Part shown: positions 1 to 10,499 of the stretch, in pieces
Layout: each line of letters begins with the position of its first letter
Position numbering within the stretch: the first letter of the stretch is position 1
Origin: an uncultured Gammaproteobacteria bacterium
Lineage (GTDB): Bacteria; Pseudomonadota; Gammaproteobacteria; HK1
Assembly: GCA_958295465.1 (NCBI GenBank)
Contig: OY282353.1
Coordinates: 5,137,001-5,201,000, forward strand
Length of the DNA stretch: 64,000 nucleotides
Direction of reading: 5' to 3'
Translations under genes and position numbers: made by a program
Notes under the pieces: model-generated
Told to the model about the DNA's origin: nothing
The model's database searches: none
The model's input: the letters and a program-made list of their open reading frames with translations, nothing else

Positions 1-1
1 G

Positions 2-1285
2 GACCACTTCCACGACCAGGTCCTGGCCCAGGGCCGGATCGGCGGCGAGGCGCGGGCGATGGTGGTCACGGGCGGCGTCGAGCGCGCCATCGGGTACTTC
101 CACGCCATCCGCGACTACCTGCTGGCGCGCAAGAGCCGCTGGCGGGCGATCGTCGCCTTCTCCGGCGAGCACGAGTTCGGCGGCGCGAAGGTCAGCGAGG
201 CGTCCCTGAACGGCTTTCCGTCCAGCCGGATCACCGAGAGGATTCGCGCCGACCCGTACCGCTTCCTCGTCTGCGCGGACAAGTTCCAGACCGGCTACGA
301 CGAGCCCCTGCTGCATACGATGTACGTGGACAAGACCCTCTCCGGCGTCAAGGCGGTGCAGACCCTGTCGCGTCTCAACCGGGCGCATCCGAAGAAGCAC
401 GACGTCTTCGTGCTCGACTTCCTGAACGACGCCGACACCATCCGCGACGCCTTCGCCGACTTCTATCGTGCGACGATCCTCGCCGACGAGACCGACCCCG
501 ACCGGCTCCACGACCTGCAAGCGGACCTCGACGCCGCCGAGGTCTACACGCTCGCGCAGATCGACGATTTCGTGGAACGCTATCTCGGCGACGCCGAGCG
601 CGACCGGCTCGATCCCCTCCTCGATACTTGCGTCGCGGTCTATAGCCGGGACCTGGACGAGGACGGGCAGGTGGCGTTCAAGGGCAAGGCCAAGGCATTC
701 GTGCGCACGTACGCGTTCCTGTCCTCCGTCCTCCCCTACACCAACCCCGCCTGGGAGAAGCGTTCGATCTTCTTGAACTTCCTGATCCCGAAGCTGCCGG
801 CCCCCCGCGAGGAGGACCTGTCCCGGGGCCTCCTCGACGCCATCGACATGGACAGCTACCGGGTCGAGAAGCGCGCGATGCAGCAGATCGTGCTGCCCGA
901 TGCGGACGCCGAGATCGATCCGGCGCCGACCTCCGAGGGAGGCCATCGCCCCGAGCCCGAGCTGGACCGGCTCTCGAACATCATCCGGGCCTTCAACGAC
1001 CTCTTCGGCGACGTCACCTGGGACGATGCCGACCGCGTCCGGCAGCTCATCACCGAGACCATTCCCTCCCGGGTGGCGGTGGACGCCGCCTTCCGGAACG
1101 CCCGGCAGAACTCGGACGAGGAGAACGCCCGCATCGAGCACGACCGGGCGCTGCAACGGGTCATGAGCTCCGTGATGAAGGACGATACGGAGCTGTTCAA
1201 GCAGTTCATGGACAACGAGAGCTTCAAGCGGTGGATGACCGATACGGTGTTCGCGCTTGCCTGCGAACGGGCGGGGGCGCCGTGA
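2..1285 (+). CDS. hsdR: Type I restriction enzyme R subunit (HsdR), 3' part
   Basis: This is the C-terminal part of a type I restriction motor/endonuclease subunit; the frame stays open through base 2, so the N-terminal nuclease and first helicase domain lie outside the window. Visible near the start is the end of the second helicase domain: FQTGYDEP followed by QTLSRLNRAHP, which fits superfamily 2 motifs V and VI. The remaining ~300 residues are the helical region that contacts the methylase in this family. HsdR uses ATP to translocate DNA and cut at a distance, together with HsdM and HsdS, which are not visible here. The stop overlaps the GTG of the next gene. Family assignment is firm; the state of the whole gene is unknown. 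Confidence 0.85.
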   Translation, partial: DHFHDQVLAQGRIGGEARAMVVTGGVERAIGYFHAIRDYLLARKSRWRAIVAFSGEHEFGGAKVSEASLNGFPSSRITERIRADPYRFLVCADKFQTGYDEPLLHTMYVDKTLSGVKAVQTLSRLNRAHPKKHDVFVLDFLNDADTIRDAFADFYRATILADETDPDRLHDLQADLDAAEVYTLAQIDDFVERYLGDAERDRLDPLLDTCVAVYSRDLDEDGQVAFKGKAKAFVRTYAFLSSVLPYTNPAWEKRSIFLNFLIPKLPAPREEDLSRGLLDAIDMDSYRVEKRAMQQIVLPDADAEIDPAPTSEGGHRPEPELDRLSNIIRAFNDLFGDVTWDDADRVRQLITETIPSRVAVDAAFRNARQNSDEENARIEHDRALQRVMSSVMKDDTELFKQFMDNESFKRWMTDTVFALACERAGAP

Positions 1286-3075
1286 GACGCGCCCGGTCGC
1301 TCGCGCCTCATGCGTACACGCTGGCGGCGGCCGGCGCGTTCCTGACCGCCGCCTGGCTGTGCCTCGTCAACCTCGACTACGCCGCGCTGTGGCACGACGA
1401 AGCGCCTGCCGCCGTCTTCGGAAAAGCCCTGCTGCAGCAAGGGGACATCGTCGGCTGGGACGGGCGCAACCTGGTGGGCGGCACCAACGGGCGGACGCTC
1501 AATGCGCAGTTGCGCGACGTGCTGCCGCCGCTCATGTACGTGCTCAACGCGGCCGGGTTCGCGGTCTTCGGCGTCAGCGAGGTCGGCGCGCGCATCGTCC
1601 ACGCGCTCGTTGGCATCGCCGCCCTCGGCGCCTTCTACCTGCTGCTCCGCCAGCACCTGCCGAGCCACCCGCGGCTGGTGTTCTTCATCTTCGCGCTCGC
1701 CGCCGGATCGGCGCAGTTGCTGCTGTACTTCCGCCAGTCCCGTTACTTCTCGGTGATGGTGCTCACGCTGATCCTCGCCTTCTACCTGTACGAACGCTAC
1801 TGGCGGAGCAGACACCGGGGGTATCTGGTGGCCTTCACCCTGGTGGCGGCGGCGGCGTTCTTCAACCACTACGCGGGCGGCGCGGCGACGATGCTCTCAC
1901 TGGCGGCGTGGCATCTCCTCTTTCGCGCCCGGGAGACGACCTGGCGGGAGTGGAGGCGGTTCGCTGCCGGCGGCGCGTTCGTCACCGCCGCGGGAGCGGG
2001 TTATCTCGCCTGGCTCGGGATCCTCGGCGGCGGCTTTCAGGATTTTGCCGGGCAAACGCCTGGACCGCGGGACGTCTCGGCCTTCGGCCACTTCTTCTGG
2101 AAGCTGGGGGCGTACATGCGAGAGCTGTTTACCGCCGACTGGATTTCCTGGCCGGTGTTTCTGTGGTTCGCGGGGGCGATGTTGCTCGTCCGGGCCGGCG
2201 CGCGGGTGAAGGGGAAGGCGAAGGCGCCGGCGCGACGGTCCGGGAGGCAAGCGCGACACGCGCGGCCGGCCAGACGGCAGGAACGACGCCAACCTCGGCC
2301 GCCGGGCGCATTCGCCATCGCCGGGACGCTCGGGGACGACTTTCCCCTGGCGGCAACCGGGAAGATCATCCTCATGGGCGCGCTGTTCGCCCTGTTCTCG
2401 GCCGTGCTGTCACCGCAGCCCATGTGGGTGGAACCGGTCGCCGATCTGCGCTATTACGTCGGAGCGCTGCCGTTGCTGCTGGCGATGAAGGGACTGTTCG
2501 TGGAATGGCTGTGGCGCCGGCACGCCGTCGCGGGCGCGGCGGCATTCGCCCTGCTGCTGCTGACCAGCGCGGGCGCGGCGCCCTTCAACCTCCGCAACGT
2601 GATCACCGGCCAGGACACCCTCGGGGCGCACCTCGTCCAGTTCGTCCGCGAGGTGCACCGGCCGTACCGCGACTCCATCTCCGTCGTCTCCGACTATCTG
2701 CTGCGCAATGCCGAAAGGGACGATCTGGTGTACGTCCCGGGCTTCGCCGACCGCGAGGCGCTGACGTTCTACGCCGGGCACCACGTGCGGTTCTGCTGCT
2801 TCCTGGACCGCAACACACCGCTCCCGAAGGAGAAGGTGGCGGCGTTGCAGGCCCCGCTCTACGTTGAGGAGAACACGCCCGACTGGATCGTCGGCTTCGG
2901 CGGATTGGCCCGGGGAACGCTGGAACGGTTCGCCGCTCGCTACGAGGTCGCCGCCCGGCTGGATGTCCACCCCTACCCGACACAGCGCCCGGAGCTGAAA
3001 TTCCACGCCTTCACGCCGCTCGATGCCGGCAGCAGCGGCGTGTTCGTCCTGCGGCGCCTGGACGGAGAGCCTTGA
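1282..3075 (+). CDS. GT39/ArnT-like membrane glycosyltransferase
   Basis: A polytopic membrane protein of about 597 residues with the outline of dolichyl/undecaprenyl-phosphate sugar transferases. The first hydrophobic segment is followed by an acidic loop (LWHDEAPAAVFGK), the position where GT-C enzymes carry catalytic Asp/Glu, and then by many transmembrane helices. A basic cytoplasmic loop (about residues 310-350) and a soluble C-terminal domain follow. GTG at 1282 is chosen because it overlaps the hsdR stop by four bases (GTGA); GTG at 1231 is an alternative with a longer overlap. It pairs with the next gene, another GT-C enzyme, so the two probably act on lipid-linked sugars. Donor and acceptor cannot be told from sequence. 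Confidence 0.72.
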   Translation: MRRARSLAPHAYTLAAAGAFLTAAWLCLVNLDYAALWHDEAPAAVFGKALLQQGDIVGWDGRNLVGGTNGRTLNAQLRDVLPPLMYVLNAAGFAVFGVSEVGARIVHALVGIAALGAFYLLLRQHLPSHPRLVFFIFALAAGSAQLLLYFRQSRYFSVMVLTLILAFYLYERYWRSRHRGYLVAFTLVAAAAFFNHYAGGAATMLSLAAWHLLFRARETTWREWRRFAAGGAFVTAAGAGYLAWLGILGGGFQDFAGQTPGPRDVSAFGHFFWKLGAYMRELFTADWISWPVFLWFAGAMLLVRAGARVKGKAKAPARRSGRQARHARPARRQERRQPRPPGAFAIAGTLGDDFPLAATGKIILMGALFALFSAVLSPQPMWVEPVADLRYYVGALPLLLAMKGLFVEWLWRRHAVAGAAAFALLLLTSAGAAPFNLRNVITGQDTLGAHLVQFVREVHRPYRDSISVVSDYLLRNAERDDLVYVPGFADREALTFYAGHHVRFCCFLDRNTPLPKEKVAALQAPLYVEENTPDWIVGFGGLARGTLERFAARYEVAARLDVHPYPTQRPELKFHAFTPLDAGSSGVFVLRRLDGEP

Positions 3076-3131
3076 GGAGAACGCGTCCCTGATCCGTCGA
3101 GGACGGGGATCGTCGATTCGAGGAGACACGC

Positions 3132-4856
3132 ATGGCCAGGACGAGCGGGAAAACCGGGAAGGCGCGCCGCGGGAGCAGGTCGCGACGGCATGGCCGTCCT
3201 TCGGTTGCGCTCCGGGAGCCGCGCGAGCGCGGCTGGGCGCGCCTTCGTTCGGCGCTGAACGCCGCGCCGGGGGTCCTGTTGCACCCGCAAACGCCCGATG
3301 CACCGGTCTGGAAGCTCCTGTGGCCGGTGCTCGCGGTGGCGTTCGCGGTGCGTGCGGCCATCGCCCTCTCCGGCGACTTCATGCTGCACCCCGACGAGAT
3401 CATGCAGTACCTGGAGCCGGCGCACGATGCAGTCTTCGGCAACGGCGTCGTCTACTGGGAGATCTTCTACGGTGTGCGTTCGTGGCTGGTGCCCGGTTTG
3501 GCCGCCGGGGTGATCGCGTTGCTGGACGCCGCCGGTCTCGGTCATCCGATGTGGTACGTCGGCGGGGTCGAGTTGACGTTCTGCGCGGTTTCCTTGCTGA
3601 TTCCCGCCGGAATGTACTTTTTTGCGCGGCGGCACCTGGACGAGACCGCGGCGCGGGTCGCGCTGATAGCCGGCGCGTTCTGGTACGAGCTGGTCGGCTT
3701 TGCCCACAAGCCGATGACCGAGTTCGTCGCCACGGCCCTGTTGATGGTGTTGCTGGCCCTGTGCGTACGGCCGTCGCCGAACCGGCCGGGGGTGGTCTGG
3801 CCGGTGGCTTTCTTCGCGGTGCTGGCCGCGGCGGTCCGGATACAGTATGCGCCCCTGCCGCTGGCCCTGCTCGGCCTGTTCCTGCTGCGCGTCGGAAGGG
3901 GCGCCAAGGCGCAGCTCGCGCTCGCCGCGAGCGTGTTCTTCCTCGCGGTCGGCGTATTCGACGCGGTGACGTGGGACGCCGGATTGTTCCACTCGTTCCG
4001 TTCGTATCTCGCCTTCAACCTCACCGTCGACAGAGAGGCGGCCGGCGCCGCGCGGCCGGTGCATGAATACTTCTGGTGGCTTCTGTTCACCGGCGGGGGG
4101 CTGAGTGCGCTCGGCATCGCCGCGGCCCTGCGCGACCCGCGCCGCTACGGCTTCCTGCTCCTGCTCATCGCCCTGCTCCTGTTCACCCATTCCGCGCAGG
4201 CGCACAAGGACTACCGCTACGTCTTCGCCTTCATGCCGCTCTGGCTCCTCGTCGGCGCCGGCGTCGTGGCGCAGCTCGCCGCCCGCACGGGCCGTCCGAT
4301 CCAGGTGTACGGGCTGGCCGGCGCCGTATTCGCAACGGTTTCCCTGGCCGGGATCCTCAATGCGTTGCCCTTCCAGGAGAAGGTGTACGCTTCAACCCAT
4401 GCCTGGACCATCAAGTTCATCCGCGGCCAGGATCCCGTTTTCGCCGCCTACCGCTACCTCGCCAGCGCGCCTGGCGTGGCCGGCGTGTGGCAGGTCGACC
4501 GTCTCTATCACGACACCCCCGGTTACTATCATCTGCACCGCAAGATACCGTTCTACGACTGGCGCACCGGGCAAGGCAACGATCTGCACAAGGACGCGGA
4601 AGCGCTTCGGACCTCGGTCAGCCATCTCGTGTCCCAGGACCCGAACCTCACCGTTCCCGGCTACGTGACGGAGAAGGCGTTCGGCAACGTCCGCATCCTG
4701 CGCCGCGAGGACAACCAATCTCCGGTGCGCCGGTGGCAGGGCTTCAATCCGACGATTACCGACAACATGTTCGGCACGCGGTTCGGTCACCGCATATACC
4801 CGGACGCCGCGCCTCCACCGGCCGACAACAACATTCGCTTCGTCGCACCGGAGTGA
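3132..4856 (+). CDS. GT22 (Alg9/PIG-B-like) mannosyltransferase family protein
   Basis: A 574-residue membrane protein with a basic soluble N-terminus (~60 residues) and about ten hydrophobic segments. Signature features of the Alg9-like GT22 family are visible: HPDEIMQYLEPAHD after the first helix, then YWEIFYGVRSWLVP, and later QAHKDYRYVFAFMPL, matching the family's HKE/D-x-R-F region. These enzymes add sugars from lipid-phosphate donors on the outer face of the membrane. It follows the GT39-like gene after 56 bases in the same direction, consistent with a two-gene glycan unit. The acidic residue of the HPDE motif is the likely catalytic base. The actual sugar is not predictable. Confidence 0.75.
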   Translation: MARTSGKTGKARRGSRSRRHGRPSVALREPRERGWARLRSALNAAPGVLLHPQTPDAPVWKLLWPVLAVAFAVRAAIALSGDFMLHPDEIMQYLEPAHDAVFGNGVVYWEIFYGVRSWLVPGLAAGVIALLDAAGLGHPMWYVGGVELTFCAVSLLIPAGMYFFARRHLDETAARVALIAGAFWYELVGFAHKPMTEFVATALLMVLLALCVRPSPNRPGVVWPVAFFAVLAAAVRIQYAPLPLALLGLFLLRVGRGAKAQLALAASVFFLAVGVFDAVTWDAGLFHSFRSYLAFNLTVDREAAGAARPVHEYFWWLLFTGGGLSALGIAAALRDPRRYGFLLLLIALLLFTHSAQAHKDYRYVFAFMPLWLLVGAGVVAQLAARTGRPIQVYGLAGAVFATVSLAGILNALPFQEKVYASTHAWTIKFIRGQDPVFAAYRYLASAPGVAGVWQVDRLYHDTPGYYHLHRKIPFYDWRTGQGNDLHKDAEALRTSVSHLVSQDPNLTVPGYVTEKAFGNVRILRREDNQSPVRRWQGFNPTITDNMFGTRFGHRIYPDAAPPPADNNIRFVAPE

Positions 4857-5231
4857 CGGAGGCGAGTCGATTTCCCGTCGCCGCGCCCCGGCCTGTACGA
4901 TTCGGCGCAAGGCGCGGTGTCTCCTCGATCGAGGAAGCCCCCGGCAGATTGCGCACCTGTTCGAGCGGGTCGTGGCCGGTATCGACACCGGTCTTTCTCA
5001 TGTCGATCCTCCGAGCTTGCGATATCCGAACACGAAGACATCCCCACTCATGGCCTGTCGAGCGGGCTCGATCGGACCACCGTGATACTTCGCGGATTGC
5101 CCGGATCCGTGCCGACTTGTCCTGATCCCGGCGCGGGGTTCAGGGGAAGAACCATGATGAGGCTGCGGTCGAACCGCCGGAATCGATCGTCCGATGCCGG
5201 TTGGACGACCTTGCCGGTCCGGGGTCCGCGG
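4857..5231. other. Intergenic stretch with a possible truncated gene start
   Basis: No complete gene is convincing between the convergent glycosyltransferase and ureG. On the minus strand an ATG at 5001 is preceded by a strong Shine-Dalgarno (GGAGGATCGAC) and begins MRKTGVDTGHDPLEQV, but the reading frame soon becomes a low-complexity reverse shadow of the upstream gene and stops at 4756. This may be the surviving start of a lost gene. Confidence 0.3.
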
Positions 5232-5861
5232 TCACGGCGTGCCGCCCGGACCCAGCATGCCCTGGTGCACGATGAAGTCGACGACCTGCTCCACGCCCTG
5301 TCCCGCCCTGAGATCGGTGAACACGAAGGGGCGTTCGCCGCGTTGCGCCCCGGCGTCCCGCTCCATCACCTCCAGCGAGGCGCCGACGTAAGGCGCGAGG
5401 TCGGTCTTGTTGATGATCAGGAGGTCGGATCGCGAGATCCCGGGGCCGCCCTTGCGCGGGATCTTGTCGCCCGCGCAGACGTCGATGACGTAGAGGGTCA
5501 GGTCACTCAACTCGGGGCTGAAGGTCGCGCTCAGGTTGTCGCCGCCGCTTTCGATGAAGACCACTTCCAGGCCGGGGAAGCCGGCGATCAGCTCCTCCAC
5601 CGCGGCCAGGTTCATGGAGGCGTCTTCGCGGATGGCGGTATGCGGGCAGCCGCCGGTTTCGACCCCGCGGATCCGGTCCGAGGCGAGCGCCTGGTGCCGG
5701 GTGAGGAACTCCGCGTCCTCCCGGGTATAGATGTCGTTGGTCACCACCGCGAGGTCGTAGCGCTCGCGCATCCTCCGGCAGAGATTGAGCAGCAGGGTGC
5801 TCTTCCCGGAGCCCACCGGACCGCCGATCCCCACCCGCAGCACTTCATCCGGAATGACCAC
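5232..5861 (-). CDS. ureG: Urease accessory GTPase UreG
   Basis: A 209-residue SIMIBI-class GTPase that delivers nickel to apo-urease with UreE, UreF and UreD. The P-loop [10 protein letters not shown] lies close to the N-terminus, followed by VVTNDIYT, the metal-binding [15 protein letters not shown] (Cys-Pro-His), [10 protein letters not shown] (Walker B region) and NKTDLAP (guanine specificity). The frame extends 110 codons further upstream, but that part is not UreG-like; GTG at 5861 gives the normal family length and starts [13 protein letters not shown], with AAGGA about 11 bases upstream. It is the last gene of the urease operon. A spacer of ~250 bases separates it from ureF, wider than usual for this pair. 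Confidence 0.95.
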   Translation of the reverse strand: MVIPDEVLRVGIGGPVGSGKSTLLLNLCRRMRERYDLAVVTNDIYTREDAEFLTRHQALASDRIRGVETGGCPHTAIREDASMNLAAVEELIAGFPGLEVVFIESGGDNLSATFSPELSDLTLYVIDVCAGDKIPRKGGPGISRSDLLIINKTDLAPYVGASLEVMERDAGAQRGERPFVFTDLRAGQGVEQVVDFIVHQGMLGPGGTP

Positions 5862-6111
5862 GGTCGTCTCAATCCTTCGCGGCTTCGGCTCGGCGCCCGG
5901 CCTGGAAGATACCGCAATGGCGCAGTCGCCCGTTATCGGCTCCTGCCGTTGCAGCCGCCGGTTCCGCCGTATCGGATGCAGTGCGCCGAATATCCGAGGA
6001 CCTGTCCGTTCCGTCCATCTGTCGGGACACGCCGGGCTTCGAGCGTATCCGCGGCGGAAAGGTGGAGCACGTTCCTTCGCCCACGTGTTCCGCGGCGAGC
6101 ACTTCGATGGT

Positions 6112-6810
6112 TCACGAACGGTACAGGCGCGTGGCCTGCGTCTCGTGCAGGGCGCTCGCCACGGCCTGCCCGGGCGCTCCGGCCGCGACATCCGCCGGCG
6201 CGATCGAGAGGGCCGCTTCGCACGTGGGGGGAAGGGTGCCCGCGAGGTCGAAGATCATCCGCTGTCCCGCGGACTGGCCGAGGGGGACCAGCTTGATCGC
6301 CGTCACGACCATGCTCTCCAGCCGCGCGTAGGCGAAGGAGACGGCGGCGGTGCGGGCGGATACACCGAACTCCGCGCCCGCGAGTGCGAAGGCGCAGGCG
6401 TAGCCGACCCGCCGATCGGCGCGCAGCGCGGCGGCCCGCCCGACTCCGAGCCCGGCAAGGACGCGCATCAGCGCCTGCCCCTGCTGCCGGTCCGTGAGCC
6501 GGAGTTCCGCCGATTCCCGGCAAGCCAGCAGCCAGACGCCGAGCCGGAGCGCCTCGCCGGTGCGCCCGGCCGACCAGGCGGCGTGCATCCCGGCGAGCAG
6601 GGGCACGTCGAGCCCGCAGACCGAATGCGAGAGCAGGCCCGCGATCCATTCGCGCGCCGAGTCTTCGTCCCGCGGGTTCCCGGCGTGGACCGCATACTCC
6701 ATGCCTTCGGAATATGCGTAGCTGCCGACCGGCGATGCAGCGCTCGCGAGTTGCAGCACTCGCACGAGCGCCGGAGTGTCGCTCTGCAACCGGTCCTTCA
6801 CATCGCCCAT
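6112..6810 (-). CDS. ureF: Urease accessory protein UreF
   Basis: A 232-residue helical accessory protein that works in the UreDFG complex activating urease. The N-terminal [20 protein letters not shown] is the conserved UreF opening (commonly LPVGGF/Y-S-Y-S-x-G-L/M-E). Length and the Ala/Leu-rich helical body fit the family. It lies between ureE and ureG on the same strand, as in most urease operons. Spacers of about 285 bases upstream and 250 bases downstream show no convincing gene. Confidence 0.93.
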   Translation of the reverse strand: MGDVKDRLQSDTPALVRVLQLASAASPVGSYAYSEGMEYAVHAGNPRDEDSAREWIAGLLSHSVCGLDVPLLAGMHAAWSAGRTGEALRLGVWLLACRESAELRLTDRQQGQALMRVLAGLGVGRAAALRADRRVGYACAFALAGAEFGVSARTAAVSFAYARLESMVVTAIKLVPLGQSAGQRMIFDLAGTLPPTCEAALSIAPADVAAGAPGQAVASALHETQATRLYRS

Positions 6811-7096
6811 ATGCGGCGCCTTGCCTTCAAAGCCTTCAAACGGCGCGCGTTTCCGGGAGGCGGTCCCGGGAGCACGAGTGTTCTGGTGACAAGGCGTCCC
6901 GGGAATGCGCCCATCCTCCGAGAGCGGGTCCCACGACGCTCCACGACGGATGATTCAAACAAACTCCGACCGTCGATCGTAAACGCCGTGCTCCCGACCC
7001 GCAGGGGATCCATTCGTGACGACGTTTCGCCGACGCTTCGGTCCGGCCCGCGGCATGGGCGGTATGAATCGACGCTTCGGCACGCTCTGCCCGTAC

Positions 7097-7579
7097 TCAC
7101 CCGGGGAGTGACGCCCCGTGTTCATGGTGGTGGTGTGCGCCCGCGGCCCAGGCCCCGGATTCCGGCTCGAACCCTGCCTCCAGCGGGCGCACTTCGAGCC
7201 CGAGTCCGCGCACCATGCCGTCGAGCACGTGGTCGGAGAGGTAGCGCAGCCAGCCCTCGCCCATTTGCAGAGCGACGTGGCGGTTGCCGAGATGCCAGGC
7301 CGCGCGGGCCAGCCGGCGCGGATCATCGCTCCTCACCTCCGAAAGCCGTTCCGGCGCCGCCTCGACCCGCAGCACCTGACCGGACGGTCCCGTGAGCAGG
7401 GTCCCGCCCCGCAGGATCCGTCCGCGCTCCAAGATCAGGGCGACCTCCCGGCCGTCGTCGCACCGCGCCCGCAAGCGGCCCTTGCCGCGCTGTTCAGAGG
7501 ACAGGGTGACCGACAGATCCGGCACGGCGGACCCGCCGGTCCGCCGGTCGAAGACGGGCAGTTCCGGGCGCCGGTTCAT
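7097..7579 (-). CDS. ureE: Urease nickel metallochaperone UreE
   Basis: A 160-residue metallochaperone that supplies nickel to the activation complex. The N-terminal half is the peptide-binding domain; the second half contains the metal-binding domain (LARAAWHLGNRHVALQMGEG, with GNRH the usual metal-site region). The C-terminus carries a short histidine-rich tail (AGAHHHHEHG), common in UreE and able to bind additional nickel. Position between ureC and ureF is canonical. Confidence 0.93.
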   Translation of the reverse strand: MNRRPELPVFDRRTGGSAVPDLSVTLSSEQRGKGRLRARCDDGREVALILERGRILRGGTLLTGPSGQVLRVEAAPERLSEVRSDDPRRLARAAWHLGNRHVALQMGEGWLRYLSDHVLDGMVRGLGLEVRPLEAGFEPESGAWAAGAHHHHEHGASLPG

Positions 7580-7766
7580 GCGCCTTCGCTCATGCGCCTC
7601 GCCGGCCGGAGGGCAGGGTACGCATCCGCTTCATTCGCCTGCCGAAGCCTCCCGCCGGGGCCGGCCGGCATACGGGGGCGTCGATGATGAGAGTACGCCT
7701 CCGCACCGGCCATTCGGAGCAGGGACCGCATCAAGTCAGGGAAAGCCGGCGGCCGGCTCACGGTGC

Positions 7767-7950
7767 AGCGCCTTCCGGAAGATGAAGCATGCTCCCGTCC
7801 GACTGCTCGGCACGGGAAGCAACGCTGCACCGAAGAAAGCTCGATGGCCGGCGCATGATGCGAGCGACGACCGCCGGCGCGGAATCGCGAGCGCCTTCCG
7901 GAAGATAAAACACGCTCTCGCCCGACTGCTCAGAACAGGAAGTAGCGCTG
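7767..7950. repeat. Direct repeat: decayed copy of the ureC 3' end
   Basis: Two 61-base copies, 7767-7827 and 7890-7950, match at 51 of 61 positions. The second contains the last codons and stop of ureC (QRYFLF-stop on the minus strand); in the first the same codons read QRCFPC and the stop TGA has become CGA. A perfect palindrome, cttccggaag, lies within each. The spacer between ureC and ureE is therefore partly built from a duplicated and diverged tail of ureC. Confidence 0.8.
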
Positions 7951-9633
7951 GGCCAGGGGGAGCTCGACGGCTGGTTCGCAGTGCAGGCGCTCTCCGTCGG
8001 CGCGCACCTCGTAGGTCTGGGGATCGACCTCGATCCTGGGCTGGGCGTCGTTGAGCCGCATCTGCGCCTTGGTGACCCTGCGGGCGCCGGAGACGGGCAC
8101 GCAACGTTTGGCCAGCGCGAGCCGCCCTCCGACGTCGTCCGCGGCGGCAGCGGCGGAGAGGAACGTGACGGAGGTGCCGGCTGTCGCACCCCCGAAAGCC
8201 GCGAACATGGGGCGGTAGTGCACCGGCTGGGGCGTCGGGATCGAGGCGTTGGGGTCGCCCATGGGCGCCGCGGCGATGAGCCCGCCCTTGATCACCATCG
8301 ACGGCTTCACCCCGAAGAACGCCGGTTTCCACAGGCACAGATCCGCGAGCTTGCCGGGTTCGACGGACCCCACCTCGCGGGCGATGCCGTGGGCCAGGGC
8401 CGGGTTGATGGTGTACTTCGCGACGTAACGGCGGGCGCGGAAGTTGTCGTTGCGGGCGGAATCCTCGGGCAGCGGCCCGCGCTGCACCTTCATCTTGTGG
8501 GCGGTCTGCCAGGTCCGGCTCACGACCTCGCCCACCCGTCCCATGGCCTGGGAGTCCGAGGCGATCATCGAGAAGGCCCCGAGGTCGTGCAGGACGTCCT
8601 CCGCCGCGATGGTCTCGCGGCGGATGCGCGATTCCGCGAACGCCACGTCCTCGGGAATGGCCTTGTCCAGGTGATGGCAGACCATGAGCATGTCGAGATG
8701 TTCGTCCACCGTGTTCACGGTGTACGGACGGGTCGGATTGGTGCTCGACGGAAGGACGTTGGCCTCGCCGCAGGCGCGGATGATGTCCGGTGCGTGGCCG
8801 CCCCCGGCGCCCTCGGTGTGGTAGGTGTGGATCACCCGCCCGCCGATGGCCGCGAGGGTCCGCTCGACGAAGCCCGACTCGTTCAGCGTATCGGTATGGA
8901 TGCAGACCTGGACGTCCTCGGCATCGGCCACCTTCAGGCAGCAGTCGATGGCGGCCGGCGTAGTCCCCCAGTCCTCGTGCAGCTTGAGACCCATGGCGCC
9001 GGCGCGCACCTGCTCGTGCAGCGCGTCGGGGAGGCTGGCGTTGCCCTTGCCCAGCAGACCGAAGTTCATCGGCCAGGCATCGCACGCCTGCAACATGCGC
9101 GCGATGTTCCAGGGCCCCGGGGTGCAGGTCGTGGCCGCCGTGCCCGCCGCCGGCCCGGTGCCGCCGCCGATCATCGTGGTGACCCCCGACATCAGCGCCT
9201 CCTCCACCTGCTGCGGGCAGATGAAGTGGACGTGCGCATCGAGCGCGCCCGCGGTGAGGATCCGGCCCTCGCCGGCGATTGCCTCGGTCCCCGGACCGAT
9301 GACGAGGTCCACGCCCGGCTGGACGTCGGGGTTGCCCGCCTTGCCTATGCCTGCGATGCGGCCTTCCTTGATGCCCACGTCCGCCTTGACGATGCCCCAG
9401 TGGTCCAGGATGAGGGCGTTGGTGATGACGGTGTCCACCGCCTCGCCGGCCGCGCGCTGGCTCTGCCCCATGCCGTCCCGGACGACCTTGCCGCCCCCGA
9501 ACTTCACCTCCTCGCCGTAGTGGGTGCGGTCCTCCTCGACCTCGATGACCAGAGCGGTGTCGGCCAGCCGCACCCGGTCGCCCGTGGTGGGCCCGAACAT
9601 CTGCGCGTACGCGGCGCGGTCGATCCGTGCCAT
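7930..9633 (-). CDS. ureC: Urease alpha subunit UreC
   Basis: The 567-residue catalytic subunit, hydrolysing urea to ammonia and carbamate at a di-nickel site. Visible: HVHFICPQQ (first His pair), GLKLHEDWG (Lys carbamylated to bridge the nickels), [11 protein letters not shown] and [15 protein letters not shown] (metal His), and [20 protein letters not shown] (mobile flap Cys and catalytic His). The start [19 protein letters not shown] is the normal family start and the length is typical. It begins five bases after the ureB stop. All residues expected for an active enzyme that I can check are present. Confidence 0.97.
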   Translation of the reverse strand: MARIDRAAYAQMFGPTTGDRVRLADTALVIEVEEDRTHYGEEVKFGGGKVVRDGMGQSQRAAGEAVDTVITNALILDHWGIVKADVGIKEGRIAGIGKAGNPDVQPGVDLVIGPGTEAIAGEGRILTAGALDAHVHFICPQQVEEALMSGVTTMIGGGTGPAAGTAATTCTPGPWNIARMLQACDAWPMNFGLLGKGNASLPDALHEQVRAGAMGLKLHEDWGTTPAAIDCCLKVADAEDVQVCIHTDTLNESGFVERTLAAIGGRVIHTYHTEGAGGGHAPDIIRACGEANVLPSSTNPTRPYTVNTVDEHLDMLMVCHHLDKAIPEDVAFAESRIRRETIAAEDVLHDLGAFSMIASDSQAMGRVGEVVSRTWQTAHKMKVQRGPLPEDSARNDNFRARRYVAKYTINPALAHGIAREVGSVEPGKLADLCLWKPAFFGVKPSMVIKGGLIAAAPMGDPNASIPTPQPVHYRPMFAAFGGATAGTSVTFLSAAAAADDVGGRLALAKRCVPVSGARRVTKAQMRLNDAQPRIEVDPQTYEVRADGERLHCEPAVELPLAQRYFLF

Positions 9634-9638
9634 GGTCT

Positions 9639-9986
9639 TCAGCTCCCCTCGGGCGACCGGCGGTCCAGGGCGCCCATTACCGCGCCGTTGAACCCGAACA
9701 CCGTGCGCGCGCCGGCATGGGCCACGAGCACGACCTCGCGTTCCTGCCCGGGCTCGAAGCGCACGGCCGTGCCTGCGGGCACGTCGAGCCGGAAACCGCG
9801 CGCTGCGGCGCGGTCGAAGCGCAACGCCTCGTTGGTCTCGCTGAAGTGGTAGTGGGAACCCACCTGCACCGGGCGGTCGCCGGTGTTCGCGACCTTCAGC
9901 GTCACGCGCTCGCGGCCCGCATTGAGCTCGATCTCGCCGGCCTCGACGAGCACTTCACCCGGAATCAGCGGATCGGAGGGCGGCAC
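9639..9986 (-). CDS. ureB: Urease beta subunit UreB
   Basis: A 115-residue structural subunit of urease. [19 protein letters not shown] and [19 protein letters not shown] are the conserved family segments. The frame continues upstream to 10073, but GTG at 9986 is preferred: it has a strong Shine-Dalgarno (AAGGAG, 6 bases away) and gives the usual length. It is coupled to ureC across five bases; ureA lies about 210 bases upstream, a large gap for subunits that are often adjacent or fused. Confidence 0.94.
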   Translation of the reverse strand: MPPSDPLIPGEVLVEAGEIELNAGRERVTLKVANTGDRPVQVGSHYHFSETNEALRFDRAAARGFRLDVPAGTAVRFEPGQEREVVLVAHAGARTVFGFNGAVMGALDRRSPEGS

Positions 9987-10196
9987 GTCGTCTCCTTGGT
10001 CGTGTGGCGGGTTCGTCGTGGTCGCTCGGTCAGGTTCAGGAGCAGGGCCGGAGGTTCGGAGTGCGGAATTCAAACCCGGACGGCCGCCTCGCTGCCGCGG
10101 AAGCGGCAGCCCCCGGTGCGCGAACCATTGTTGGCTTCGAAAAATACGCCCATGAATTCAACAAGTCGTCGGATACTACGTGTGAAGGTCCAGGAT

Positions 10197-10499
10197 TCAG
10201 ACGATGGGATTGTGGACGGTCACGAGCTTCGTCCCGTCGGGAAAGGTGGCCTCGACCTGCACCTCGGGGATCATCTCCGGCACCCCTTCCATGACGTCCT
10301 CGCGGTCAAGCAGGGTGGCGCCGTAGCTCATGAGCTCGGCGACGCCGCGGCCCTCCCGGGCGCCTTCCATGATCGCGGCGCTGATGTAGGCGACCGCCTC
10401 GGGGTAGTTGAGCCTGAGCCCGCGGGCCTTGCGCCGCTCCGCGAGCAGCGCGGCGGTGAAGAGCAGCAGCTTGTCCTTTTCCCGGGGTGAGAGGTCCAT
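10197..10499 (-). CDS. ureA: Urease gamma subunit UreA
   Basis: A 100-residue subunit, exactly the usual length. It begins [20 protein letters not shown] and contains [20 protein letters not shown], both highly conserved in UreA, and ends with the typical [13 protein letters not shown]. It forms the urease trimer with UreB and UreC. About 250 bases separate it from ureD upstream, without any visible gene. Confidence 0.97.
   Translation of the reverse strand: MDLSPREKDKLLLFTAALLAERRKARGLRLNYPEAVAYISAAIMEGAREGRGVAELMSYGATLLDREDVMEGVPEMIPEVQVEATFPDGTKLVTVHNPIV

Noticed and set aside
7981-9852. 623-codon open frame on the plus strand
   Set aside because: It lies entirely opposite ureC/ureB, whose proteins are unmistakable; the frame is the usual high-GC antisense shadow and has no recognisable domain.
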